A stretch of DNA of 64,000 bases from Methanococcoides sp. LMO-2 (lineage in GTDB: Archaea > Halobacteriota > Methanosarcinia > Methanosarcinales > Methanosarcinaceae): positions 931,740 through 995,739 of the forward strand of contig NZ_JBCAUS010000002.1 of the NCBI RefSeq assembly GCF_038432375.1. The letters run 5' to 3'. Position 1 is the stretch's first letter; every line of letters begins with the position of its first letter. Made by a program: the position numbers and the translations under genes. Below, piece after piece: positions 25,186 through 34,803 of the stretch. The notes under the pieces are model-generated. The model saw only the letters and a list, made by a program, of their open reading frames with translations, ran no database searches and was not told where the DNA came from.

Positions 25186-26256
25186 TCAGATCTCATTTAT
25201 GTCAAAGCCACGCTGTGTGATGTATTCCTTTGTCCAGCCTGTGACCACTGCCTTTGACTCGGTGCGAAGCTCATTTACACTCCCGCATCCGCAGAGGAAC
25301 ATCGCAACCCTCAATTCATTGAGCATGGCTGACAAACTCTCCACAACTGCATCTTTCCCGACCAGTGCAGGTGCAACAAAAGGAAGCGCTGCACTTGCAG
25401 CATATGCCCCCAGAGAAAGGGATTTTGCAATATCAAGACCTGTCCTGACACCGCCTGTGGATATCACAGGAAGGTAGTTTCTGCATTCAAGAACACTGGA
25501 AACTGTGGGAATACCGAAATCCCAGTACAGGTTGCCCAGGTCCTCGAATACCTTATCACCGCTTTCCCTTGCACGATAGACCTCTACCCCGGACCAGCTT
25601 GTTCCGCCAACTCCGCCGACATCTATTGCACTGACACCTGCTTCTTTGAGCATCTGTGCATCCTCTTTGGAGATACCTGCGCCGGTCTCCTTTGCAATGA
25701 TAGGTACCTTCAGTGAGCAAACTTCTTCTATAGCTTCAAGCACACCTGTAGCATCCCTGTCGCCTTCCGGCTGTATAGCCTCCTGAAGGAAATTAAGATG
25801 AACTGCCATTGCGTCCGCATCCAGCATTTCCACAAGCCTTTCAATGGCTTCCATGTCGTATTCCCTGAGCTGGGCCGCGCCTATGTTCCCGTAGACAAAT
25901 GCATTCGGAGCAACATCACGTACAACACTGAATGAATCTTCCTGCTCCGGGTCCTCTATGGCAGCTCTCTGGCTACCTACACCGATACCAACACCCATCT
26001 CTTCAGCGGCTTCTGCAAGTGCTGCATTTACCGGCTTGGTATCCGGATGACCACCTGTTATTGATGCGATCAAAAATGGTGCTTTTAGTTCCTTCCCAAG
26101 GATCTCTGTGGAAAGGTCGATCTCGTCCATATTAATCTGAGGCAGTGCCCTGTGTACAAGCATCACATCGTCAAAGCCTGATGTGACATCCTTTGATTCT
26201 ACCGGACGCTGCGCACAATGCTCAAGATGTTCTATCTTTCTTCTGGACGTACTCAA
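25186..26256 (-). CDS. fni: type 2 isopentenyl-diphosphate delta-isomerase
   Basis: FMN- and NAD(P)H-dependent isomerase interconverting IPP and DMAPP. About 356 residues forming a TIM barrel: ITGGHPDTK, GVGSQRAA, KETGAGIS, DVGGVGGTSW and the C-terminal STGGVRTGLDIAKSL FMN-phosphate site. Start: a TTG at 26265 touches the ribosome site (ACAGGT); the TTG three codons later (26256) has correct spacing, so I use it. Follows ipk by 24 bp on the minus strand. Confidence 0.93.
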   Translation of the reverse strand: MSTSRRKIEHLEHCAQRPVESKDVTSGFDDVMLVHRALPQINMDEIDLSTEILGKELKAPFLIASITGGHPDTKPVNAALAEAAEEMGVGIGVGSQRAAIEDPEQEDSFSVVRDVAPNAFVYGNIGAAQLREYDMEAIERLVEMLDADAMAVHLNFLQEAIQPEGDRDATGVLEAIEEVCSLKVPIIAKETGAGISKEDAQMLKEAGVSAIDVGGVGGTSWSGVEVYRARESGDKVFEDLGNLYWDFGIPTVSSVLECRNYLPVISTGGVRTGLDIAKSLSLGAYAASAALPFVAPALVGKDAVVESLSAMLNELRVAMFLCGCGSVNELRTESKAVVTGWTKEYITQRGFDINEI

Positions 26257-26279
26257 ATTTATCAAACCTGTAAATGTAA

Positions 26280-27053
26280 TTAAGAATCTTTTATTGCAGT
26301 TCCGATATTTTCACCATTCAGAAAACTCGAAACATTCCCTGCAATAGTTGCATTGAATATATACGAAGTTATACTTGATGCTTTGCCAAGCTCCAGCATC
26401 TCAAGCACTTTCCCGAGCATACCACCGGTCACGTCCGTACCTGCTGAGCCTCCGATATATCCTTTAACTGTCTCGAAATTGTCCGAAGTGATAACAGGGA
26501 TCGTATTGCCCTTGTCATCAAGGACACCATTTGCAGCACTTCCAACGCCAATACGGGAAGCCCCCAGCGTTGTTGCAAGGTAAGGGATCACCTGGTCACC
26601 TGATACAATGGATACGCCTTTCTCAGTATCCATGACCACATCGCCATGCAATACAGGCACAAGACCTTTTTCAAGCATCAGATGAATACTTCCAAGATAC
26701 ATCTCCGAGATCCTGCCGCCCTTTGCAACAGTACATCCCATTGGGTGCACAGCTATGGCATTGACACCCTCATCGTTCAGGATGTCCACTACGATCCTGT
26801 TCAGGGATTTTACTGCCTTGTGGGTGACAACTGCGCCTTCTGCATGGAACCTTTCAGTAAGTGCATACCTCTTAGCCTGAGGATGTCCGTATGAACCGGC
26901 ACCATGCACAATGATAAGTTTTCCTTCAAATCCTGAGATCTCGCGCGCAATGCGTATGATCTCTTCTTCCCAGGCAAGACCGTCTTCCGAATTCTTATCG
27001 GTAATAACGCTACCACCGATCTTTAATATTGTAATATCTTCTGTTGAGTTCAA
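26280..27053 (-). CDS. ipk: isopentenyl phosphate kinase
   Basis: Amino-acid-kinase-fold enzyme that phosphorylates isopentenyl phosphate to IPP, the last step of the archaeal mevalonate route. 257 residues with KIGGSVITDK at the start, the diagnostic catalytic His in GAGSYGHPQAKRY, and GDVVMDTEKG and SGDQVIP. TTG start with GGAGG seven bases upstream; the start codon overlaps the 3' end of mvk by four bases, so translation is probably coupled. Confidence 0.94.
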   Translation of the reverse strand: MNSTEDITILKIGGSVITDKNSEDGLAWEEEIIRIAREISGFEGKLIIVHGAGSYGHPQAKRYALTERFHAEGAVVTHKAVKSLNRIVVDILNDEGVNAIAVHPMGCTVAKGGRISEMYLGSIHLMLEKGLVPVLHGDVVMDTEKGVSIVSGDQVIPYLATTLGASRIGVGSAANGVLDDKGNTIPVITSDNFETVKGYIGGSAGTDVTGGMLGKVLEMLELGKASSITSYIFNATIAGNVSSFLNGENIGTAIKDS

Positions 27054-27961
27054 CGGGATTCCTCCCTTACTCCAATATCCGTTGCTTCCGTAACAACAGC
27101 TTCCCCACCTGCAGCAGCAATAGCAGCCGCAACATCATCCACATGTTCACGGGGAGCGATCGCAACCATACAACCACCGCCTCCGGCACCGGTTATCTTC
27201 GCACCATACGCACCATTATTGCGGGCAGCATACGTAAATGAACTTAATTCAGCACAACCCACACCAATCGCATCCAGAAGACCCTGATTGATATTCATGA
27301 GCTTGCCTACGGAAACATAATCCTTTGAGTTTACCAGATCCTCTCCCACAGTTGACATCATTCCAATGGATGACAGGACCGGACCTATTACTTCCGGAAA
27401 GCTCTCATTGAGCTCTGCAACATTTGCCACAAGCTCCTTTGTGGAAGAGAAAATATTTGTATTGCCTATAACGATCCCGCAGTCAATAAGGTCAAGTCCC
27501 TTACGCTGGGGTATCATAACAACACCACCCATGGTACATACATAGGTATCGGTCTGGCTTGCAGCACCCTGTATCCTCTGCTCCACCTCATGCCCCATAC
27601 GGGCAATATCATCAAGTTCAAGGCCGGTGCCAAGCAGGGTATCAAGTGCCTTTATGGTAGCTATGGTGACAGCTGCGGAGGAACCGAGTCCGGAGCCTAC
27701 CGGGATCTCTGAAACGATCCGGATGCTTACACCTTCAAGAGATATTATTTCCCGGAAACGTTCCACGACCGCTGAAACATAAGGGTGGGTCTCAAAGTCA
27801 ATTCCTGTGGTACCTAGAGAGGAACTGATCGTAACTGAATCTGCAGGGGCAACACTTACACGTGTACGTATATCTACTGCACAACATACAGCAGGTTCGC
27901 CGTAAACCACGGCATGTTCACCGAAAAGGTAGACCTTCCCCGGTGCTGAACAGGTTATCAT
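27050..27961 (-). CDS. mvk: mevalonate kinase
   Basis: GHMP kinase of 303 residues: N-terminal APGKVYLFGEHAVVYG, ATP loop PVGSGLGSSAAVTIA near residue 85, and C-terminal KITGAGGGGCMVA. Makes 5-phosphomevalonate at the start of the archaeal mevalonate branch. First of the mvk-ipk-fni group, 24 bp after the MEMO-family gene. Confidence 0.95.
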   Translation of the reverse strand: MITCSAPGKVYLFGEHAVVYGEPAVCCAVDIRTRVSVAPADSVTISSSLGTTGIDFETHPYVSAVVERFREIISLEGVSIRIVSEIPVGSGLGSSAAVTIATIKALDTLLGTGLELDDIARMGHEVEQRIQGAASQTDTYVCTMGGVVMIPQRKGLDLIDCGIVIGNTNIFSSTKELVANVAELNESFPEVIGPVLSSIGMMSTVGEDLVNSKDYVSVGKLMNINQGLLDAIGVGCAELSSFTYAARNNGAYGAKITGAGGGGCMVAIAPREHVDDVAAAIAAAGGEAVVTEATDIGVREESR

Positions 27962-27985
27962 CTTAAAAAGCCCCGTTTACAGAAA

Positions 27986-28780
27986 TCATTCCACAATGAT
28001 ACCGGCATATCCTACTACCATAGGATCGCCTGAGACATCACCACTGTTAGCGTATTTTACCAGTTCGGTGCTCTTTGCACCATATTCCTTTGCAGCGCTC
28101 AGCATCGCTGAGATTGGACCGTATCCACAGGCGGAGATGTTCTCCTCTGCCCTTCTGCGATAGAATTCCGGCACATCCATATCAAGGATAGCATCGATCA
28201 GGTAATGGTCCACCCGGTCAGCATGCTCTGCTGAAACATAATGAGACATATCGCTTGATGCTATGAAGACAACTTTCTTTCCGGACTCTTTGGCAGCACG
28301 TGCAACTTCCTGACCAACTTCCACAGCAGTTTCTTCATCCTGCATACCCATGCATATAGGAAGGATCTTGAAATCGTTCCCGAACATGTGCTGGAGGAAA
28401 GGTATCTGCACTTCTATAGAATGCTCGAACCTATGAGCGATCTCATCCATATCGATTATCGTACCTCTGAGAAGCTTGCCGATATCCCTGTCTGTTTCAA
28501 TGTCTCCAAAAGGCATCTTCCATGTATCCTGTGACATTGCCACAGGGGAACCATACCCTGTATGGTTTGGTCCGAAAAAGATGTAAGTTTCAGCTTTTGG
28601 AAGGGTCGCATAAACGCTTGCTGCAACCTGTCCTGAATAGGCATACCCCGCATGAGGTACTACTGCTCCGATCACATCACGGGGAGTGATCTCAATGCCC
28701 TGGAAACATCTGGAGATTTCTTTTTTAAGGTTCTTTGGGCTTAACGGATAGAACTGTCCTGCAACAGCCGGTTGTCTCAT
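27986..28780 (-). CDS. amrB: MEMO family protein (AmmeMemoRadiSam system protein B)
   Basis: A 264-residue protein of the MEMO family, related in fold to class III extradiol dioxygenases. Conserved metal-like residues: PHAGYAYSG near 47, FFGPNHTGYG near 73, and the later HSIEVQIPFLQ and SSDMSHY. In archaea its role is unknown; it co-occurs with the radical SAM gene found at 21458-22483. AGGTGAC stands upstream of the ATG. It is inserted between the ribosomal gene rpsB and mvk, a position conserved in many methanogens. Confidence 0.92.
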   Translation of the reverse strand: MRQPAVAGQFYPLSPKNLKKEISRCFQGIEITPRDVIGAVVPHAGYAYSGQVAASVYATLPKAETYIFFGPNHTGYGSPVAMSQDTWKMPFGDIETDRDIGKLLRGTIIDMDEIAHRFEHSIEVQIPFLQHMFGNDFKILPICMGMQDEETAVEVGQEVARAAKESGKKVVFIASSDMSHYVSAEHADRVDHYLIDAILDMDVPEFYRRRAEENISACGYGPISAMLSAAKEYGAKSTELVKYANSGDVSGDPMVVGYAGIIVE

Positions 28781-28860
28781 ACTATTGTCACCTCTTGAAT
28801 CCCCCGATGGGACATCTACTGTATGAGTAATGGTGCAACGGAGAAATGAGAACAGGTCGT

Positions 28861-29505
28861 TTAAAGACCTGTCTCGAAATCAGTAAGTTCGTAGTTGAAA
28901 GGAATTCCCCTTTCGTTTGCGACTTCCCTTGCAAGTAACCAGTAAACAAGTGACAGTGCTTTCCTACCCTTGTTGTTGGTTGGGATGACAAGGTCAACGT
29001 TGGATGTCATGTTGTTGGTATCACAGAGTGCTACAACAGGGATACCGACGTTCACAGCTTCCTTGATTACCTGTGCGTCTCCTGCAGGATCTGTAACGAT
29101 AACTACATCCGGCTCATAGAAGCCTTCCTGTGCAGGGTTTGTCAGAGTTCCAGGAATGAACCTTCCAACTCTTGAAGTTGCACCGATAGCCTTGGAGAAC
29201 ATTGTAGCTGGGAACTGACCGTACTGACGTGCGGATACAACAAGTACCCTTGCAGGGTCATATTTTGAAAGGAAGTGTGCAATTGACCTGATCCTCTCGT
29301 CAGTTGACTGGATGTCAAGAACGTAAAGGCCGTCTGTCCTTACACGGTAGACGAACTTCATCATGTTCTGGGTCTTCTGCTGTGTACCGATGTGAACACC
29401 TGCTGCAAGGTACTCATCGATTGGTACTAATGATGTTGATTCGGTTGTCTCCTGTGCTGCTGCGGTCTCTTCCGCGTTAACTTCAATATTTTCTGTAGCT
29501 TCCAT
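28861..29505 (-). CDS. rpsB: 30S ribosomal protein S2
   Basis: Archaeal S2 of 214 residues with a 25-residue acidic N-terminal extension rich in Glu and Thr before the conserved [26 protein letters not shown] and [19 protein letters not shown] are typical. GAGGTGA precedes the ATG. In many archaea enolase sits between rpoK and rpsB; it is absent here. Confidence 0.97.
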   Translation of the reverse strand: MEATENIEVNAEETAAAQETTESTSLVPIDEYLAAGVHIGTQQKTQNMMKFVYRVRTDGLYVLDIQSTDERIRSIAHFLSKYDPARVLVVSARQYGQFPATMFSKAIGATSRVGRFIPGTLTNPAQEGFYEPDVVIVTDPAGDAQVIKEAVNVGIPVVALCDTNNMTSNVDLVIPTNNKGRKALSLVYWLLAREVANERGIPFNYELTDFETGL

Positions 29506-29518
29506 ATATTCACCTCAA

Positions 29519-29698
29519 TTATTCGAAATCTCTCTTTACTGTAACTGGTATAACACCTTTCTCAAATTCCATTGTAGCGATGCGCAATGAATCAGTGCTC
29601 TCATCTTCAATAAGTATCGGAGCCTCCATTGCTATCTGAAGTGATCTTGCACCGATAATCCTTGCACGCTCGTATCTGGTATAGTTCTCTTTGCTCAA
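29519..29698 (-). CDS. rpoK: DNA-directed RNA polymerase subunit K
   Basis: A 59-residue subunit (homologue of eukaryotic Rpb6/bacterial omega) that stabilises the polymerase core. The protein reads [20 protein letters not shown] at its start, with the family motif RYE.ARIIGARALQ, and contains APILIE before the C-terminal [14 protein letters not shown]. The start codon is TTG at 29698 with AGGTGATC just upstream, a full match to the 16S 3' end. Located between tRNA-Pro and rpsB, as expected for the archaeal ribosomal/polymerase operon. Confidence 0.93.
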   Translation of the reverse strand: MSKENYTRYERARIIGARSLQIAMEAPILIEDESTDSLRIATMEFEKGVIPVTVKRDFE

Positions 29699-29905
29699 CT
29701 GATCACCTTATAAAAAGTCCGTCATTAAAAGAACAAATCGGATGTATAGACAAGTAATATCATATTAACAAATAACCACGAAGCAAAAGCAGTTATGTTG
29801 ATCTGTTATTTTGGTTTGTTAAATGTGAAAGTGGTTATTCGGAATCCCTCCGAATATGGTCATACACGATATCTGCCCCAATCAGTGATCCTTAAAAGGG
29901 TATCA
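29699..29905 (-). other. 207-bp spacer between tRNA-Pro and rpoK
   Basis: No coding sequence. It contains a 7-bp hairpin, ATTCGGA (29837-29843) / TCCGAAT (29849-29855), close to the 3' side of the tRNA, which may act in processing of the joint transcript. Confidence 0.4.
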
Positions 29906-30011
29906 TGGGACCGCTGAGATTTGAACTCAGGTACCGGCGTGGTTCGCACAGACTTGTAAGAAGAGCCGTGTCCCGAACGCCGAAGGATGGTCCAGGCTAC
30001 CCTACGGTCCC
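29906..30011 (-). tRNA. tRNA-Pro(CGG) with a 31-nt intron
   Basis: Exon 1 is 30011-29972 (40 nt), intron 29971-29941 (31 nt), exon 2 29940-29906 (35 nt with discriminator A). Acceptor GGGACCG/CGGTCCC and T-stem CTGAG/CTCAG are perfect. The spliced loop is TTCGGGA, anticodon CGG. The intron lies at the canonical 37/38 site and forms an ideal bulge-helix-bulge: helix TTCG/CGAA between 3-nt bulges GGA and CCA, with a CACGG/CTGTG stem inside the intron. CCA is not encoded. Placed inside the rpoN-rpoK operon. Confidence 0.95.
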
Positions 30012-30012
30012 T

Positions 30013-30201
30013 TCACTGATATGGAGCCATCATATCGACAAGGTTGACGTGTGCGAGGAACATACGCCTGCAGCAATACCTTGTGAAATTAAGATCATCA
30101 AGGACTGTAGCAGGGTCTTCGCCCTCCTTTACACGCCGGTCGTACTCTTCCCAGCTTCCTGCAATTACTTTTCCACATGTGAAACAGCGAACTGGAATCA
30201 T
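30013..30201 (-). CDS. rpoN: DNA-directed RNA polymerase subunit N
   Basis: A 62-residue zinc-binding subunit (Rpb10 homologue). Zn ligands are in RCFTCGK at residues 5-11 and YCCRRMF near 42-48; [13 protein letters not shown] is the family signature. AGGTACTA precedes the ATG. Its stop codon is one base from the tRNA-Pro gene, so the mRNA must be cut from a tRNA precursor. Confidence 0.97.
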   Translation of the reverse strand: MIPVRCFTCGKVIAGSWEEYDRRVKEGEDPATVLDDLNFTRYCCRRMFLAHVNLVDMMAPYQ

Positions 30202-30212
30202 TAGTACCTACC

Positions 30213-30617
30213 TTACCTGTAAGATTTCTGATATTTAGCGCGAGCACCAGGTCCACCGAACTTCTTGGTCTCCTTCTGTCTGGAGTCGTTTACCAGAAGG
30301 TTCCTGTCGTATGCCATGAAAGCATCTCTCAGGTCGGTGTCGTTGGTCCACTCAACAATGCCTCTTGCGATAGCTGTCCTGATCGCATTTGCCTGGCCCA
30401 TGATTCCGCCTCCGCTTACCTTAACGTCGATGTCAAGGCTGGAAACAGAATCGGATGCCAGCATAAGAGGTTCGAGTATTTTGAGCTTTGCAAATTCAGG
30501 CTCATAGATCTCAACAGGTTTCTTGTTGATCCTTGCCTTACCTGTACCTGCAGAGACTGTTGCGCGTGCAATTGCAGTCTTGTTCTTACCTGATGAATTA
30601 ACAACTTTAGTAGACAT
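30213..30617 (-). CDS. rpsI: 30S ribosomal protein S9
   Basis: Archaeal S9, 134 residues, with [20 protein letters not shown] near the N-terminus and the basic C-terminal tail [10 protein letters not shown] that reaches the decoding centre. GGGAG ribosome site. Lies between rplM and rpoN in the usual order. Confidence 0.97.
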   Translation of the reverse strand: MSTKVVNSSGKNKTAIARATVSAGTGKARINKKPVEIYEPEFAKLKILEPLMLASDSVSSLDIDVKVSGGGIMGQANAIRTAIARGIVEWTNDTDLRDAFMAYDRNLLVNDSRQKETKKFGGPGARAKYQKSYR

Positions 30618-30630
30618 GAATAAATCTCCC

Positions 30631-31050
30631 TTAGAACTTTCCGCCCAGTTTGCGGCTTACATCACCGATGGTCACATACTTGTTAGAACTTAAGCGTGTC
30701 ATGTTTGCTCCATCGACAGTTGTAAGTTCTGCGTCCTTGTACTCAGCAGGAATTCCTACGTAGATCTTAAGGTTAGCCATTGCTTCCCTTCCCCTTGGGC
30801 GCTTGTATGGAAGCATTCCCCTGACGGTCCTCTTGAGGATCCTGTCTGGTCTTTTTGGGAAGTATGGACCGAATTCACGTGTGCCCATGTTCCTGATCTC
30901 ATCATACTCTTCAAAAGTGGTTACCTTTGAACCTGAGATCACAGCATTCTCGGCATTTACAATTGCGATCTCCTCGCCTGAAAGCAGTCTCTTTGCAACG
31001 TTACTTGCAAGCCTGCCCATAATTAAACCATTTGCATCGATTACTGTCAT
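30631..31050 (-). CDS. rplM: 50S ribosomal protein L13
   Basis: Archaeal L13, 139 residues from the ATG at 31050, which has GAGGTG six bases upstream (a start nine bases further up overlaps that site). Shows [27 protein letters not shown] and the surface loop typical of archaeal L13. Second gene of the L18e-L13-S9-RpoN run. Confidence 0.96.
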   Translation of the reverse strand: MTVIDANGLIMGRLASNVAKRLLSGEEIAIVNAENAVISGSKVTTFEEYDEIRNMGTREFGPYFPKRPDRILKRTVRGMLPYKRPRGREAMANLKIYVGIPAEYKDAELTTVDGANMTRLSSNKYVTIGDVSRKLGGKF

Positions 31051-31060
31051 TTGAAACACC

Positions 31061-31441
31061 TCACTTCATGATCCTGATACCAGAACCTGCCGGGTTTTCT
31101 TCCAGAGCCTGTTCGATGGTCATGCACTTTCCACCTGCATTTGTGATCTTGTCAATGGCAGTTGCGCTGAAACCAAGTGCTGCAACAGTTACAGCGTGAC
31201 CCAGTACACCGGCGCCCAATACCTTTCCAGGAATCATTACCAGTTCGTTCTCTGATGTGTACCTGTTGAGCTTGCTCAGATTTACCTCAGCATAGTTCCT
31301 GCCAGGTGTTTCGAGCCTCTTTGCGATATCTCTCCAGATAGGTGCCTCGTTCTCACGTGCTGAATCCTTCAGCACTGCAATCAACGATGGAATCCTTGGA
31401 TTAGTTTTCCTTGAGATTTTTACTTGTGTTTTTTTTCCCAT
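31061..31441 (-). CDS. rpl18e: 50S ribosomal protein L18e
   Basis: Archaeal/eukaryotic-type L18e, 126 residues from ATG 31441 with GGAGGG upstream. Contains [19 protein letters not shown] and [13 protein letters not shown] [20 protein letters not shown] longer reading frame to 31531 is not supported: the ribosome site and family length both favour 31441. First gene of the ribosomal block. Confidence 0.96.
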   Translation of the reverse strand: MGKKTQVKISRKTNPRIPSLIAVLKDSARENEAPIWRDIAKRLETPGRNYAEVNLSKLNRYTSENELVMIPGKVLGAGVLGHAVTVAALGFSATAIDKITNAGGKCMTIEQALEENPAGSGIRIMK

Positions 31442-31595
31442 AATGTCCCTCCGCAAGATTTTCTTACTCACGCATTTCTGCGTTCGAACATCTTTGAAGA
31501 CATGCCAGTCAATAATTAACTGGAGTTGCACATAATTATATTAATAGTACATAAAGATTATGCGAATTTGATTTTATATATGGCAGAATATAATA

Positions 31596-32066
31596 TTATT
31601 CAGAGATCCCGGAAACTCTTTGATAGATCTCATCAAAGAGATCACCTGCATCACACCCCATTTCATGAGCAACCAGCACTGCAGCAACTTCCGCATCAAC
31701 AAGACCTGACAGAGAATCCTGTTTGACATTTATACGGGATACGACCTCTTTTTTACTTATACCACCATTTGTCACCAGAATATCCATGATCTTCTCAATA
31801 TTGCCTTTTTCCCGAAAGAGGTCGGCAGATGGCTTGAAACCTGCAGGAACATCAATGGCATCAGCATCCATATTGAGGACAAGCATCCCACCATCTATCC
31901 TCAGGAGAGATGACATGATCGCCTGATCCCTTACCTTTGATGCCTGTGCCGGAGACATCCACTTGAGATCGAAGGATAAGGAAAACTCAAAATCCTTTAT
32001 AGAAAGGGATGATGTGGCACTCTTTTTGAAAGGTGATACTACCACCAGACTGAGTTCGTCCATCAT
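31596..32066 (-). CDS. DUF2240 family protein
   Basis: A 156-residue protein of a methanogen/halophile family of unknown function. The N-terminal half is beta-rich (VVSPFKKSATSSLSIKDFEFSLSFDLKWMSP), the C-terminal half is predicted helical with a winged-helix-like stretch (NGGISKKEVVSRINVKQD). It begins within the stop region of the preceding gene (ATGATG overlap), so the pair is translationally coupled. It lies 155 bp upstream of L18e. Confidence 0.75.
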   Translation of the reverse strand: MMDELSLVVVSPFKKSATSSLSIKDFEFSLSFDLKWMSPAQASKVRDQAIMSSLLRIDGGMLVLNMDADAIDVPAGFKPSADLFREKGNIEKIMDILVTNGGISKKEVVSRINVKQDSLSGLVDAEVAAVLVAHEMGCDAGDLFDEIYQRVSGISE

Positions 32067-32545
32067 GCACCACGTCGAAGTTCATCTATAATAGTATCTG
32101 CCACCCTTCCACATTCGGTACGTTCCTGACCGTCTATGTGATTGATCCTCAGGGTAAGTACCTCTGACTCAAGGATCGCCCGCACAAGATAAACATCACC
32201 TTTTAAAGGTACACGATTATACTTCCCGTCGAGGTAACTATACGTAAGGGTCACCCTGAAATCAATTATCCCTTCAGGTTCGATCGTATCGATCATAGAG
32301 TCCACGGTCTCATAATTAAGAGGAGCGAAATCCAGCCCGTTCATAGCGATCTCAACACCAATCTCCCTTTTGGCCTGAATACGATGTCCTTTCTTGGTCG
32401 TGGATTCGGTCACGAACATTCCGAACTTGCCATCCATACCAGCCATGACCCTCACAAAATAAGGGAGGTCGGAATAGTAACGGTGCTTTTGCTCGAACTG
32501 AACCTCTCTGTGAGGAAATCGGTGATATACTCGCTTTCTCATCAT
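32063..32545 (-). CDS. conserved hypothetical protein
   Basis: A 160-residue protein I do not recognise. It opens with an Arg/His-rich stretch (RKRVYHRFPHREVQFEQKHRYYSD) followed by alternating strands that suggest a small beta-barrel or beta-sandwich, with a final helix (CGRVADTIIDELRRG). No signal, membrane segment or cysteine pair. An in-frame TGA lies just before the ATG-ATG start. Coupled to the DUF2240 gene and 72 bp downstream of serA. Confidence 0.65.
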   Translation of the reverse strand: MMRKRVYHRFPHREVQFEQKHRYYSDLPYFVRVMAGMDGKFGMFVTESTTKKGHRIQAKREIGVEIAMNGLDFAPLNYETVDSMIDTIEPEGIIDFRVTLTYSYLDGKYNRVPLKGDVYLVRAILESEVLTLRINHIDGQERTECGRVADTIIDELRRGA

Positions 32546-32617
32546 ATGTGATCAATACTCCCATTTGATCCTGAAATGCAGCACGGGACATCAAGCCCGT
32601 GCTTTGGTGACATCGGA

Positions 32618-34189
32618 TTAAAGTGTCACAAGTGTTGCATCGATTATGCCATCAATTCCACGGATCTCATCAAGGATATCCTCGGAAACCTCAGCATCTA
32701 CATTCAATGCCATTATAGTCTGTCCGCCAACTTCTGCACGGCCTACCTGCATACCGGAGATATTGATATTGTTAGCTCCAAGTGCCAGGCAGCATGGTCC
32801 GATCACATTCGGACGGTTGATATGGTTGGAAACGATCATGAAACCTTTTGGAACGATATCCACGTGCTGACTGTCGATGGTTATGATCTTTGCTTCATTT
32901 CCGACTACAGCACCTGTAACAGACCTTGAAACGGAATCCTGATACAACTTGATACTGATAGCAGAAGCATACTCATCAGAGGTCTCTGACTTACTTTCTA
33001 CAACCTCGACATCCCTTGACTTTGCAAGAGCCGGTGCATTCACATAGTTCACAGCAGAGCCTAATGCGACCTCTAGAACACCCTTGAGAGCAGCAACTGT
33101 CACAGCTCTTGTGTCCTTCTCAGAGATCTCACCCTTGTAGGAGATCTCGATCTTATCATAATTTGTATCAAGGAGCTGTGCTACTGCACTTCCAAGGGTC
33201 TCTGCCAGACCTATGTACGGAGCCAGTACTGCCATTACATCAGGTTTGACTGAAGGAATGTTGATAGTATTACGGGCTGAGCCACCATTGAGGACAGAGA
33301 TGACCTCTTCAGCAACGGAAACTGCAACATTTACCTGTGCCTCTTCGGTAGAAGCACCAAGGTGAGGTGTCACAATAACATTGTCAAGGTCAATGAAAGG
33401 ACAGTCAAATGGTGGTTCACTTGTGAACACATCGATAGCAGCGCCTGCGATCTTGCCTGCTTTAAGTGCATCTGCAAGAGCCTCCTCATTAATGATACCA
33501 CCACGGGCACAATTGATGACCCTGGCATTGCCTTTCATCATATCGAACTGCGCTGCGTCAAGGATATTGCGGGTCTCTTTTGTAAGTGGCGTGTGAACAG
33601 TAATGAAGTCAGCCCTCTTTGCAATATCATCAACAGTAGTAAGCTCCACACCCATAGACTTTGCACGTTCCTCTGTGACAAAAGGATCATAGCCAAGAAT
33701 ATCCATTTCCATTCCCTGTGCACGTTTAGCAACTTCAGCACCAATACGACCAAGACCAATGACACCGAGTGTCTTGCCGTTTACCTCAACACCCATGAAG
33801 TTCTTACGTTCCCACTTCTTTGCCTTAAGGGAAGCATTTGCCTGAGGGATGTTCCTTGCCATTGACATCATCATTGCGATCGTGTGCTCTGCTGCTGAGA
33901 GCATGTTACCTTCAGGGGCGTTCACAACAATAATACCCTTTTCAGTTGCAGCATCAATATCGATGTTGTCCACACCAACACCGGCCCTTCCAACGATCTT
34001 AAGGTTGTCTGCAGCCTCAATGACCTTTTTTGTAACCTGCGTACCGCTGCGGATCACGAGAGCATCAAAATCTACGATCTTCTCTACAAGCTCGTCCTCA
34101 GAGAGGCCTGTTGAGACATCGACATTAAAATGCTCCTGAAGTTTTGAAACTCCTTCTTCTGATAATGAATCACTTATCAATACTTTCAT
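32618..34189 (-). CDS. serA: D-3-phosphoglycerate dehydrogenase
   Basis: NAD-dependent oxidation of 3-phosphoglycerate, first step of serine synthesis. 523 residues: catalytic core with the Rossmann motif [13 protein letters not shown] near 145, catalytic Arg in [13 protein letters not shown] and His in TPHLGAST; an intervening allosteric substrate-binding domain (about 320-450) and a C-terminal ACT domain (about 450-523, [14 protein letters not shown]), the long form of the family. Start ATG 34189 has GGAGAT upstream; an upstream TTG extension is not supported. The long upstream region contains GGACA...TGTCC inverted repeats (34230-34260). Confidence 0.95.
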   Translation of the reverse strand: MKVLISDSLSEEGVSKLQEHFNVDVSTGLSEDELVEKIVDFDALVIRSGTQVTKKVIEAADNLKIVGRAGVGVDNIDIDAATEKGIIVVNAPEGNMLSAAEHTIAMMMSMARNIPQANASLKAKKWERKNFMGVEVNGKTLGVIGLGRIGAEVAKRAQGMEMDILGYDPFVTEERAKSMGVELTTVDDIAKRADFITVHTPLTKETRNILDAAQFDMMKGNARVINCARGGIINEEALADALKAGKIAGAAIDVFTSEPPFDCPFIDLDNVIVTPHLGASTEEAQVNVAVSVAEEVISVLNGGSARNTINIPSVKPDVMAVLAPYIGLAETLGSAVAQLLDTNYDKIEISYKGEISEKDTRAVTVAALKGVLEVALGSAVNYVNAPALAKSRDVEVVESKSETSDEYASAISIKLYQDSVSRSVTGAVVGNEAKIITIDSQHVDIVPKGFMIVSNHINRPNVIGPCCLALGANNINISGMQVGRAEVGGQTIMALNVDAEVSEDILDEIRGIDGIIDATLVTL

Positions 34190-34440
34190 TTTTGTATCTC
34201 CGGATATGATCAATGATCTGTGATCTAGATATGGACACTAACTGCTGTTTATGTATGTCCAATAATGATAAACTGTGTCCTTCAACTATCATAAAACACA
34301 TCCTTCTAAATATAACTAACTATGCTGCACAACACTGTAACAGGCAGGATTATGGAGAAAAGATACCCATTTCAAAACAATAAGATAAATGAAAATAAAT
34401 AAAGTATTAAAGGACCATCCGGCCCTTCAGTTGATCATTT

Positions 34441-34716
34441 TCATTTGATATAAAGCCCACAGCGACATGCACCGCGTGTCTCAACATCACGACTGCGTGC
34501 AGCACATGGACAGATTATCTTTTTATCCTTTTCCACATCACCGGATCTCTTCTGGCAGAAGCAGTAGTATTCACCAAATTCACGCTTGTTGTTGCAGATA
34601 CCCTTCACAGCAGTAACGATCACATCATAATCAGTGTTCAGCTTATATCCGGTAGCTTCTGCATTTTTCTTTGATCTCTGATAAAATTCTTCCTCGAGTT
34701 CGCCCTCAAATTTCAT
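34441..34716 (-). CDS. ferredoxin:thioredoxin reductase catalytic subunit-like protein
   Basis: A 91-residue protein resembling the FTR beta chain, which uses a 4Fe-4S cluster to reduce a disulfide in two one-electron steps. The cysteine pattern is C (ICNNK) then CFC, 14 residues, CPC, 12 residues, CRC, close to plant/cyanobacterial FTR. Methanosarcina relatives reduce thioredoxin-like proteins with ferredoxin. No variable alpha chain nearby. AAGGAAGTGA ribosome site. Lies downstream of the flavodiiron gene on the same strand, consistent with redox defence. Confidence 0.85.
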   Translation of the reverse strand: MKFEGELEEEFYQRSKKNAEATGYKLNTDYDVIVTAVKGICNNKREFGEYYCFCQKRSGDVEKDKKIICPCAARSRDVETRGACRCGLYIK

Positions 34717-34803
34717 TTATTCTCACTTCCTTTTAGTCAATAGATATATTCAATAATTTATTCAATTGGTCATACTCAATTATCTTTGCCTGAATGGTCT
34801 GAC

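Noticed and set aside
32618..34189. Glyoxylate/lactate dehydrogenase instead of SerA
   Set aside because: The length and the C-terminal substrate-binding plus ACT domains identify the long-form phosphoglycerate dehydrogenase.
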